A DNA stretch of 8,026 bases from CAG-611 sp964487215 (GTDB lineage: Bacteria > Bacillota_I > Bacilli_A > RF39 > UBA660): NCBI GenBank assembly GCA_964487215.1, contig CAZAPU010000039.1, positions 1 to 8,026 on the forward strand. Reading direction: 5' to 3'. Below, one piece after another: positions 1 to 6,276 of this stretch. The position numbers were made by a program, and so were the translations under genes. Numbering within the stretch: position 1 is the stretch's first letter; every line of letters starts with the position of its first letter. Under the pieces are notes generated by a model. It was not told where the DNA came from. It worked only from the letters and a program-made list of their open reading frames with translations, and ran no database searches.

Positions 1-1
1 A

Positions 2-1264
2 ACAGGAATGGTACCAGTAAGATATGATGGAACAAACTGGGTAATAGCAGATAAATATAATTCTGATGTAAATAATCAATGGTATAGTTATGCAACAAGT
101 GGAACAACAAAAGGAATGTGGGCCAATGCAGTATTAGTAAAAGAAACAGGAACAGTACATAATAGAGATTACTATACCAATCAAGCAAATGTAGGCCAAA
201 CAGTAAGTATGGATGACATCTTACAGATGTATGTATGGATACCAAGATTTATAGTGAATACTGGAGAATTATCAACCCAAGCTTATTTTGAAAGTCTAAG
301 AGGAACGGGTACGGGTTGTGATGTTTCTGGATATTCTACTACATGTTATAGCAATCCAGGTGCAATCGATATATCATTTGTAGATAAAAATACAATAGCC
401 CATGATGCATTTATATTTGGTGAACAGAACTTATCAGGAATGTGGATAGGTAAATTTGAAACAACGGGGACAATAAAGGGAGTAGGTTCAAATTCAAATA
501 CAAATTTGGCATGTGTAAATGAAGTGTGCGATGTCAGTTTGCTAACAATAAAACCAAATTTAAGATCATTAAGTGCCCAAAAATTAAGTAGTTTATTTCA
601 TGCATCCCGAAGTATAGAACAGGCAAATAATTTATTTGGGTTAGATGGAAATGAAGTAGATACACATATTATGAAAAACAATGAATGGGGAGCAGTGGCT
701 TATTTAAGTCAAAGCATGTATGGAAGATGTACATCGTCTACTGCTTGTCCTGATATAGGAATAAATAATAATAGCGGATATATAACAGGATATGGAGCAG
801 CAGCAGGAAGTACTTATTCTGCAGCAAACGGAACCTATGAATCAGCATTAGGAAAAGGAGCATCAACAACAGGAACAATTTATGGAATATATGATATGAG
901 TGGTGGAACATATGATTATGTGATGGGAGTATATAAACCTTCACCAATACCTTCTGCCATATATGACTATAGTGGGTTTAGTAGTGTGACAGCTGACTCT
1001 CAATATGATTTATTAACAATAAATTCAAAATATTATACTACATATACTGATAGTGCTGCATATACAGAATCTAATTTGCAACATGCTTTAACAGAAACAG
1101 CAGGATGGTATGGTGATTATGCATATTTTGTTGTTGCAAATCCTTCATGGTTTGTGTGTGGTGGTACCTCTAAAGATCATACTTATTCAGGCTTGTTTAG
1201 TTACCATAAACTTGGTGGCGATGACTATAATAATACCGGTTTTCACATTTCATTAGTAAAATAA
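2..1264 (+). CDS. Surface-type protein with FGE/C-type-lectin-like C-terminus (5' truncated)
   Basis: The frame is open to the left edge, so the true start lies outside the window. The Met codon at base 8 has no ribosome binding site and falls inside a continuous domain. Numbering from that Met, the visible 418 residues are rich in Gly, Ser, Thr, Asn and Tyr. Landmarks are YVWIPRF at 75-81, GMWIGKFETTGT at 144-155, a Trp-containing NNEWGAVAYLSQS block at 224-236, GIYDMSGGTYDYVMG at 293-307, and a tail with WFVCGG at 381-386 and GFHISLV at 411-417. The last blocks resemble the formylglycine-generating-enzyme (SUMF1/C-type lectin) fold, whose usual ending is an RGG strand and GFR; here Cys and His replace those two arginines, so enzymatic activity is unlikely. 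Cysteines come in close pairs (104/113, 169/174, 241/247), which suits disulfides outside the cell. Similar architectures in gut Firmicutes often begin with a pilin-like or signal-anchor helix, but that part is not visible. The function, perhaps adhesion or ligand display, is inferred. Confidence 0.8.
   Translation, partial: TGMVPVRYDGTNWVIADKYNSDVNNQWYSYATSGTTKGMWANAVLVKETGTVHNRDYYTNQANVGQTVSMDDILQMYVWIPRFIVNTGELSTQAYFESLRGTGTGCDVSGYSTTCYSNPGAIDISFVDKNTIAHDAFIFGEQNLSGMWIGKFETTGTIKGVGSNSNTNLACVNEVCDVSLLTIKPNLRSLSAQKLSSLFHASRSIEQANNLFGLDGNEVDTHIMKNNEWGAVAYLSQSMYGRCTSSTACPDIGINNNSGYITGYGAAAGSTYSAANGTYESALGKGASTTGTIYGIYDMSGGTYDYVMGVYKPSPIPSAIYDYSGFSSVTADSQYDLLTINSKYYTTYTDSAAYTESNLQHALTETAGWYGDYAYFVVANPSWFVCGGTSKDHTYSGLFSYHKLGGDDYNNTGFHISLVK
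1148..1261 (+). other. Candidate variable region (DGR-type) at the C-terminus of the surface protein
   Basis: These 38 codons (W381 to K418) contrast with the first part of the gene. There glycine is mostly GGA and A-ending codons dominate; here 28 of 38 codons end in T or C, seven of them in C, and no glycine uses GGA. The protein pattern, GG followed by about eight free positions, GLFSY, a polar GGDDYNNT run and GFH, matches the general shape of variable regions in targets of diversity-generating retroelements. In those, AAC/AAT codons of a template repeat become arbitrary NNC/NNT codons at the end of a C-type-lectin-fold gene. No reverse transcriptase or template repeat lies in this window, so the assignment rests only on fold, position and codon pattern. 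Confidence 0.3.
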
Positions 1265-1284
1265 AATTGTTTACAATTTTATTT
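1259..1284 (+). terminator. AT-rich hairpin at the end of the surface protein gene
   Basis: Bases 1259-1270 are a perfect 12-bp complement of 1273-1284, with a two-base centre (in RNA the innermost pairs would open to form the loop). The 5' arm includes the last Lys codon and the TAA stop. The 3' arm ends in TTT, but only a short T run follows, so this may be a weak terminator or a bidirectional/3'-end-stabilising hairpin. Confidence 0.5.
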
Positions 1285-1356
1285 CCAGAACTAATAAATC
1301 TAAAAGATAAAAATATGAGATAAAGTGATAATGAAAAGATTTTAATATTTCAGTTT

Positions 1357-1374
1357 TTGTTAATATATTTAAAA
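1357..1374. promoter_or_regulatory. Possible Rex operator upstream of nifJ
   Basis: The sequence TTGTTAATATATTTAAAA matches 12 of the 14 defined positions of the clostridial Rex consensus as I remember it (TTGTTAA, four free bases, TTAACAA). Rex is a redox-sensing repressor that responds to the NADH/NAD ratio and often controls fermentation genes, so a site 51 bases before a pyruvate:ferredoxin oxidoreductase start makes sense. In DNA this AT-rich a near match can arise by chance, and the right half-site has two mismatches, including the C. Confidence 0.28.
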
Positions 1375-1398
1375 AGTAATTTAAATTACTTTTTTTTT
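1371..1398 (+). terminator. Perfect 24-bp palindrome with T run just before nifJ
   Basis: Bases 1371-1394 form a perfect palindrome: a ten-base arm AAAAAGTAAT, TTAA at the centre, and the complementary arm ATTACTTTTT. The T run continues to 1398. In RNA this folds as a 10-bp stem with a four-base loop and a U tract, the form of an intrinsic terminator. It lies only 26 bases before the nifJ start, so it could end upstream transcription, act as an attenuator, or be an operator read as double-stranded DNA. Confidence 0.45.
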
Positions 1399-1402
1399 GT
1401 TA

Positions 1403-1408
1403 TATAAT
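1403..1408 (+). promoter_or_regulatory. Possible nifJ -10 box
   Basis: TATAAT matches the sigma-A -10 consensus exactly. With 17-base spacing the -35 region would be TTTAAA at 1380-1385, a weak match inside the palindrome. Transcription would begin near base 1415, right at the GGTGAT ribosome binding site (1415-1420), which leaves an unusually short leader. In such AT-rich DNA a chance match is quite possible. Confidence 0.3.
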
Positions 1409-1424
1409 AAACTTGGTGATATAA

Positions 1425-4400
1425 ATGAAAAAAGAGATAATGGATGGGAATACTGCTTGTAGTAGAGTAGCATATAATTTTAGTGAAGTTGCAGGAATAT
1501 ATCCTATAACTCCAGCATCTACTATGGCAGAGTTAACTGATATTTATGCTAATAGTGGAAAACTTAATTTATTTGGAGATAAAGTAAAAGTTGTAGAAAT
1601 GCAAAGTGAAGCTGGTGCTATTGGAATGGTTCATGGACTATTACAAAATGGAATACTTGCAACAACATATACAGCTAGTCAAGGATTGCTTTTAATGATA
1701 CCAAATATGTATAAAATAGCAGGAGAGCAATTACCTTGTGTAATAAATGTTGCTGCTCGAACAATTGCAACTCATGCTTTATCAATTATGGGTGATCACT
1801 CTGATATTTATGCAACAAGAGGAACAGGTTTTGCTATTTTTGGTACTTCATCTGTTCAACAAGTTATGGATTTAACAGCAATTCCTTACTTATCAGCAAT
1901 AAAAGGGAAAATTCCATTTATTAATTTTTTTGATGGTTTTAGAACAAGTCATGAATATAATAAAATAATGCCAATTGATGAAAAAATATTTGAAAAATTA
2001 ATAGATAAAAAAAGTTTAAACGAATTTAGAAAGCATTCTTTAGATATAGACAATCCCACTACTAGAGGTACCAATCAAAGTGATAGCATTTATTTCCAAG
2101 CAGTAGAATCAAGAAATAAGTATTATGATGAATTACCAGATATTGTAAATAATTATATGGAAGAAATAAATAAACAAATAGGAACTTCATATAAACCATT
2201 TAATTATTATGGTGATAAATCTGCTAAATTTGTAATTGTTGCTATGGGTTCAGTTTGTGAAACAATTAAAGAAACAATAGATCATTTAGGAAAAGGAATA
2301 GGATTAATTGAAGTTCATCTTTATAGACCATTTTCATCTAAATATTTAATGAATGTTTTACCAAAAACGACTAAAAAAATAGCTGTTTTAGACAGAAGTA
2401 AAGAAAGTGGTTCTAATGGGGAACCTTTATATCTAGATATTGTCTCTGTAATAAAAAGTAAGAATTTAAAAATAGATGTTGTTGGAGGAAGATATGGGTT
2501 ATCCTCAAAAAATACTACTCCAAATGATATTGAAGCTATTTATGATTATTTAAAAACAAAATATTTAAAACCATTTACAATAGGAATTGTGGATGATGTA
2601 ACTAATTTATCTTTGAAACCAACTAAGACAGTATTTAATAATAAATGTAATGAAATATTAATTTATGGATATGGTTCAGATGGTATGGTAACAACAGCTA
2701 AAGATATTTTAACAATCGTAGGAAATAATACAGATAAAAATGTTCAAGGCTATTTTGAATATGATAGTAAAAAATCAGGTGGTTTAACTAAGTGTCATTT
2801 AAGATTTAGTGATTCAGTAATAAAAAGTACTTACTATGTTGAACATCCAAGTTTAATTGTTTGTACCAAAGATACATACTTGAAAAAATATGATATTTTA
2901 GGAAGAATAAAAGAAAATGGAACATTTATTTTAAATACAGAAAAAGATAAAGAATCATTAAATAAAATATTACCAATTGAAGTAATAGAAACGTTAAAAA
3001 AGAAAAAAGTAAATTTTTATATTTTAAATGCTACTAAAATAGCTAGAGAAAATAATATACCGAATAAAATTAGTATGATTATGGAAAAAATAATTTTTAA
3101 AGTTTCTAATTTTATAGATTATTCAATTGTTAGTGAACAAATGGAAAAAATGATTATTAAAAACTTTACAAAAAAAGGTGAGTCAGTAATTAAATCTAAT
3201 TTATCTGCTTTATCTGCAGCTGATAAATTATTAGAAAGAACAGATATAAATGATATTGATTCAACAATAAAAATGGAAACTGTTGAAAATACTATATTTT
3301 CAAAACTTGAGCATGATAAGGGTAATGAAATAACTGTTAGTGATTTTATTGGAAGAGAAGATGGTGTATTTGAACCAGCATTATCTAAATTAGAAAAAAG
3401 AGGTTTAAGTAATATTGTTCCATCTTATGATAAAGATAAATGTGTGATGTGTAATCTTTGTTCATTTGTATGTCCTCATGCAGTAATAAGACCTTATTTA
3501 TTAAATGAAGAAGAATATAATAAAGCACCAAGTTATGTAAAAGAAACTGTAAAACCTGCAAATATTAAGGATAAAAATTTATATTTTACTGTTTGCATTT
3601 CGCCACTTGATTGTACTGGCTGTTCTTTATGTGAAAATGTTTGTCCAACTAAAGCAATAAAAATGGATGAAATAAAAGATATTGAATTAAAGAGATATAA
3701 GTATTTAGAAACAGTTACTGAGAAAAATGTAATGAATGTAAATACTATTAAAGGAAGTCAATTTGTAAAACCAAAATTTGAATTTAATGGAGCCTGTGCT
3801 GGTTGTGGTGAAACACCATATTTAAAACTTTTATCACAATTATTTGGAGATAATTTAATAATAGCAAATGCAACAGGATGCTCTTCAATTTACGGTGCAA
3901 GTGTACCAAGTACACCTTATAGTGTTCCTTGGGTTAATTCATTATTTGAAGATAATGCAGAATTTGGTTATGGTATAAGAGTAGCTGAAGACTTTATGAA
4001 AGAAAAAGTAAAAAGAATTTTTGAAGAAAATAAGAATAAAGTTAATACTCATAATAAAAATCTAATAAATAAGTATCTAAAAACTTATTCAAAAGAAATA
4101 GCTGAAGAAGTTTATGATAATTTAGATTATTCAGATTTTAAAGAAATAATACCATTTAAAAAATATATAAAAGAAAAAACAATTTGGTGTGTTGGTGGAG
4201 ATGGTTGGGCATATGATATTGGATTTGGTGGAATTGATCATGTTTTAAGTAATAATGAAAATATTAATATTTTAGTACTTGATACAGAGGTATATTCAAA
4301 TACTGGAGGACAATCTTCAAAATCTACAAGATGTGGTGCTATAGCAAAATTTGCAAGTAATGGAAAAGAAACAACAAAAAAAGATTTAGCAAAAATTGCA

Positions 4401-4790
4401 ATGTGCTATCCAAATTGCTTTGTAGCAACAATTTCTCTAGGAGCTAATTATCAGCAAACAATTACAGCGATGAAAGAAGCAGCTACTTTTAATGGACCAT
4501 CAATTGTTATTGCATATTCGCCATGTATTGCTCATGGTATAAAAACTGGTATGAAAGATTCTATATCTGAAGAAAAATTAGTAACAGAGGCAGGATATTT
4601 TCCACTATTTAGATATAATCCAATTAATAATGAATTACAAGTTGATAGTAAAGCAGATTTTTCTAAGTATGAAGAAATATTTAAAAAAGAAAATAGATAT
4701 GCAATGTTAAAGGAAGATAGAAAAAATTTACTAGAAAAGAATAAGAGTAATTCAGAAAAAAAATATGAAGTATTAAACAAAAACAATTAA
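1425..4790 (+). CDS. nifJ: Pyruvate:ferredoxin (flavodoxin) oxidoreductase
   Basis: This cytosolic enzyme oxidises pyruvate with CoA to acetyl-CoA and CO2 and passes two electrons to ferredoxin or flavodoxin, linking glycolysis to fermentation or hydrogen formation in anaerobes. At 1121 residues it is a complete single-chain PFOR, slightly shorter than the usual ~1170-1200. Domain I carries YPITPAST (26-33), EMQSEAG with Glu62, TASQGLLLMIPNMYK (83-97) and Arg112, which correspond to the thiamine-activating Glu and the pyruvate-binding Thr and Arg. The GIVDDVT and YDSKKSGG blocks mark the middle domains. The ferredoxin domain has two Cys-x2-Cys-x2-Cys-x3-Cys-Pro motifs, at 673-683 and 730-740. 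The last domain has CAGC at 791-794, Cys819 and Cys1034 for the proximal cluster, and GGDGWAYDIG (924-933) plus NTGGQSSKST (959-968) for thiamine diphosphate/Mg binding. The ATG is preceded by GGTGAT at 1415-1420, and the family N-terminus begins right there. It appears monocistronic, with its own hairpin downstream. Identity is near certain. Confidence 0.97.
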   Translation: MKKEIMDGNTACSRVAYNFSEVAGIYPITPASTMAELTDIYANSGKLNLFGDKVKVVEMQSEAGAIGMVHGLLQNGILATTYTASQGLLLMIPNMYKIAGEQLPCVINVAARTIATHALSIMGDHSDIYATRGTGFAIFGTSSVQQVMDLTAIPYLSAIKGKIPFINFFDGFRTSHEYNKIMPIDEKIFEKLIDKKSLNEFRKHSLDIDNPTTRGTNQSDSIYFQAVESRNKYYDELPDIVNNYMEEINKQIGTSYKPFNYYGDKSAKFVIVAMGSVCETIKETIDHLGKGIGLIEVHLYRPFSSKYLMNVLPKTTKKIAVLDRSKESGSNGEPLYLDIVSVIKSKNLKIDVVGGRYGLSSKNTTPNDIEAIYDYLKTKYLKPFTIGIVDDVTNLSLKPTKTVFNNKCNEILIYGYGSDGMVTTAKDILTIVGNNTDKNVQGYFEYDSKKSGGLTKCHLRFSDSVIKSTYYVEHPSLIVCTKDTYLKKYDILGRIKENGTFILNTEKDKESLNKILPIEVIETLKKKKVNFYILNATKIARENNIPNKISMIMEKIIFKVSNFIDYSIVSEQMEKMIIKNFTKKGESVIKSNLSALSAADKLLERTDINDIDSTIKMETVENTIFSKLEHDKGNEITVSDFIGREDGVFEPALSKLEKRGLSNIVPSYDKDKCVMCNLCSFVCPHAVIRPYLLNEEEYNKAPSYVKETVKPANIKDKNLYFTVCISPLDCTGCSLCENVCPTKAIKMDEIKDIELKRYKYLETVTEKNVMNVNTIKGSQFVKPKFEFNGACAGCGETPYLKLLSQLFGDNLIIANATGCSSIYGASVPSTPYSVPWVNSLFEDNAEFGYGIRVAEDFMKEKVKRIFEENKNKVNTHNKNLINKYLKTYSKEIAEEVYDNLDYSDFKEIIPFKKYIKEKTIWCVGGDGWAYDIGFGGIDHVLSNNENINILVLDTEVYSNTGGQSSKSTRCGAIAKFASNGKETTKKDLAKIAMCYPNCFVATISLGANYQQTITAMKEAATFNGPSIVIAYSPCIAHGIKTGMKDSISEEKLVTEAGYFPLFRYNPINNELQVDSKADFSKYEEIFKKENRYAMLKEDRKNLLEKNKSNSEKKYEVLNKNN

Positions 4791-4808
4791 TTAAATTAAT
4801 TGTTTTTT
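4779..4808 (+). terminator. nifJ intrinsic terminator
   Basis: Bases 4779-4790 pair perfectly with 4796-4807 (12 bp, loop TTAAA), and the T run ends at 4808. The 5' arm contains the last sense codons and the TAA stop at 4788-4790, so the gene ends inside its own terminator stem. Only one pair is G-C, so the stem is weak for its length. Confidence 0.65.
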
Positions 4809-4855
4809 ATTGCATTCAATCAATTTTATGATAAGATTAAATTAGGGTGATTTTG

Positions 4856-6013
4856 GTGAAACTAAATTGGGATAAAAAACAAATGGAAGAATACTATAAT
4901 ACTTTGATTAATAAAAGAAAACCAGATATTTACGATGCAGTAATAATCAATCTTTATGATTCATATATAAATAATTGTTATAATCTAACACATAGTACTA
5001 AAAAAGAAGAGATAGAAGAGTACAATAAAATTTGTTTGTTAGATCAAACAGAAAAAAAGACTAGAAAAGATTATATAGAAATGATAGAACAAAAATGTGA
5101 TGAATTTTGTAGTTATTATAGTTATTTACCAAAAAAGTTTCTTGAGTCTCTTATAATATTAATAACTTCTTTAGGAAAATTATACTTTGATCAAGGTTAT
5201 GAATATAAACTCAAACCACAGAAAATAACGGATATGGAATTAAAACTTCAATCATATGAAATATTTAATGAAATATCTGAAAAGTTTATTCCTTATTTAG
5301 ATTATGTTTATAAAAATAAACTCATAAAGGTAAAGAAAAGTAGGGATATTTTTTCAATTGATTCTTGTTGCTTTTTTGATATGACTAATAATTCAGGATA
5401 TGCATATATTAATAAAAAAGATGGGAAAATGGAATCAGTTTATAACCATGAATTAATGCACTCAATAACTTTAAATATAAACAAATCAATGCTTGAGAAT
5501 TCAAATTATACAATATTAACAGAAGCACATCCTATTTATATTGGAATGTATACGAATAAAAGTTTTTATGAGAAAACAAATAATCTTGACTATTTAAAAG
5601 ATAACTATAATTATTTAGATTATTTAAAAGAAATAATAGTTGATTTAAATACAATATTTAATTTAATTCAATTGAAATCAACAACAAAATTAACAAAAAA
5701 TAAAATTGAAAATTTAATTTTTCAAACAGAATATCAAGAATGTCATTTTAATGAATTTGCAGAATATATTAATTCAATTGATGCAGCAACTAGTCTTGAA
5801 TATTTAACATGTGGAATAATTGCTTTGTCTCTTCTTGATCAGGATAGTGAAAAATCAAAAAAATTGTTTACTGATAGTATATTTAATGATTATGGAACAT
5901 TCTATAAATTTCTAAAAAAAATAGAATTTAATTTAAAAGATCCATATTACAGTTGTAATTTATTTAATGAAACACAATGTGAAATTAATAAATTTATTAG
6001 AAAAAGATTATAA
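4856..6013 (+). CDS. Putative compact zinc metallopeptidase, M3/oligoendopeptidase-F-like
   Basis: This is a soluble protein of 385 residues with no signal peptide or membrane helix, so it is probably cytosolic. HELMH at 198-202 is an HExxH zinc site. Glu223, in LTEAHP with 20 residues between it and the second His, is well placed as the third ligand of a gluzincin. The order of elements follows the M3 catalytic domain: a GYAYI strand before the helix, VYNHELMHSI, then a C-terminal helical part with SLEYLTCGIIALSLL and a TFYKFLK stretch, resembling the end of PepF. M3 peptidases are usually 560-700 residues long, so this would be a reduced and divergent relative; the typical HEFGH is absent. 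Peptide trimming in the cytosol is the inferred role. I chose GTG at 4856 because AGGGTGA (4844-4850) sits five bases upstream. A GTG at 4847 is also in frame, but it lies within that Shine-Dalgarno sequence. A TATGAT at 4827-4832 could be the -10 box. Confidence 0.75.
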   Translation: MKLNWDKKQMEEYYNTLINKRKPDIYDAVIINLYDSYINNCYNLTHSTKKEEIEEYNKICLLDQTEKKTRKDYIEMIEQKCDEFCSYYSYLPKKFLESLIILITSLGKLYFDQGYEYKLKPQKITDMELKLQSYEIFNEISEKFIPYLDYVYKNKLIKVKKSRDIFSIDSCCFFDMTNNSGYAYINKKDGKMESVYNHELMHSITLNINKSMLENSNYTILTEAHPIYIGMYTNKSFYEKTNNLDYLKDNYNYLDYLKEIIVDLNTIFNLIQLKSTTKLTKNKIENLIFQTEYQECHFNEFAEYINSIDAATSLEYLTCGIIALSLLDQDSEKSKKLFTDSIFNDYGTFYKFLKKIEFNLKDPYYSCNLFNETQCEINKFIRKRL

Positions 6014-6027
6014 TTATCTTTTTTTTT
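6001..6027 (+). terminator. Terminator of the metallopeptidase gene
   Basis: AAAAAGAT (6001-6008) pairs with ATCTTTTT (6016-6023) around a seven-base loop, and the T run extends from 6019 to 6027. The TAA stop (6011-6013) lies in the loop. It faces the minus-strand terminator at 6032-6062, so the two units converge with no gap. Confidence 0.6.
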
Positions 6028-6031
6028 GCAC

Positions 6032-6062
6032 AAAAAAGAAGCAGGACCCCCTGAGGCCTGCT
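6032..6062 (-). terminator. GC-rich intrinsic terminator, minus strand
   Basis: Read on the minus strand, AGCAGG (6062-6057) pairs with CCTGCT (6045-6040). Two further G-C pairs are possible inside, across a one-base bulge (6056/6047 and 6055/6048). The tract TTCTTTTTT follows at 6039-6032 (first T at 6039, the single C at 6037). This is the only GC-rich terminator in the window. On the plus strand the hairpin is followed by CCCATAAAAAG, with no T run, so the direction is clear. Confidence 0.7.
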
Positions 6063-6134
6063 CCCATAAAAAGAATAAAAAGGGGTTGGCTAGTGTGATA
6101 CTAGCATCCAATTCGCCTAAATCGAATTGGTGCT
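6032..6134 (-). ncRNA. Candidate structured small RNA, unknown family
   Basis: This ~103-nt transcript is inferred on the minus strand. It has its own promoter upstream, begins near bases 6131-6134 and ends at an intrinsic terminator. In RNA order it would hold an 8-bp perfect hairpin (6123-6130 with 6108-6115, seven-base loop), a 6-bp hairpin (6100-6105 with 6089-6094, loop AUCAC), a single-stranded AACCCC followed by a U-rich linker (about 6063-6087), then the GC-rich terminator hairpin and U tract. There is no open frame of note and no ribosome binding site. I do not recognise the tmRNA, 6S, SRP or RNase P signatures. The GC content is clearly higher than that of the surrounding spacer, as expected for structural RNA in an AT-rich genome. 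It could instead be an untranslated leader element acting on the plus strand, but the promoter and terminator both point to minus. Confidence 0.55.
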
Positions 6135-6138
6135 TACT

Positions 6139-6167
6139 ATACTAACTTAAAAAAGGGCAAAAGTCAA
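6139..6167 (-). promoter_or_regulatory. Minus-strand sigma-A promoter for the small RNA candidate
   Basis: On the minus strand TTGACT (6167-6162) matches five of six -35 bases. After exactly 17 bases comes TAGTAT (6144-6139), four of six for the -10 box. An overlapping TATAGT (6141-6136) is a closer -10 match but would need a 20-base spacer. The start would fall near 6134-6131, directly before the first hairpin. Confidence 0.55.
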
Positions 6168-6170
6168 CAA

Positions 6171-6199
6171 TTTTTTCATCTTTTTTTATTTCTTTTTTT
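6171..6199 (-). promoter_or_regulatory. Phased A-tracts (UP-like element) upstream of the small RNA promoter
   Basis: On the minus strand three A-tracts of 6, 7 and 7 bases lie just upstream of the -35 box, at 6171-6176, 6181-6187 and 6193-6199. Their starts are 10 and 12 bases apart, about one helical turn. Such DNA is intrinsically curved and can contact the RNA polymerase alpha subunit, which is typical of strong promoters of stable RNAs. It also lies upstream of the ftsA promoter on the other strand. Confidence 0.4.
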
Positions 6200-6219
6200 G
6201 GCTATAAATATTTAAATTC

Positions 6220-6248
6220 TTGTGTTTTGAATTTACTTATTGTATAAT
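6220..6248 (+). promoter_or_regulatory. ftsA-ftsZ promoter
   Basis: A perfect -10 box TATAAT (6243-6248) follows TTGTGT (6220-6225), a moderate -35 box, at 17-base spacing. Transcription would begin near base 6255, leaving a leader of about 20 bases that holds two Shine-Dalgarno-like runs, AAGAGG (6256-6261) and AAGAGGG (6263-6269). Confidence 0.55.
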
Positions 6249-6276
6249 TTAATATAAGAGGTAAGAGGGAATGCTT

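Noticed and set aside
738..947. Minus-strand frame opposite the surface protein gene, and a similar one opposite ftsZ at 7698-7931
   Set aside because: Low-complexity translations (His/Leu/Tyr-rich and Pro/Ala/Ser-rich) that mirror codon patterns of the plus-strand genes; no independent support.
1..1264. A complete diversity-generating retroelement or prophage
   Set aside because: No reverse transcriptase, template repeat, integrase or phage structural gene is present. Only a possible variable region can be argued.
1265..1424. A small peptide gene in the gap before nifJ
   Set aside because: The ATG codons there lead to frames of only a few codons (for example ATGAGATAA and ATGAAAAGATTTTAA), without ribosome binding sites.
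4532..4786. Minus-strand open frame of 84 codons opposite the end of nifJ
   Set aside because: It lies wholly antisense to a well-conserved coding region and is rich in Phe/Ser/Leu, as expected from the complement of Lys/Glu-rich AT-biased codons. It has no credible ribosome binding site.
6029..6170. Plus-strand riboswitch or T-box leader for ftsA
   Set aside because: No T-box or known riboswitch signature is visible, the ftsA promoter lies downstream of the structure, and the terminator hairpin is followed by a T run only on the minus strand.
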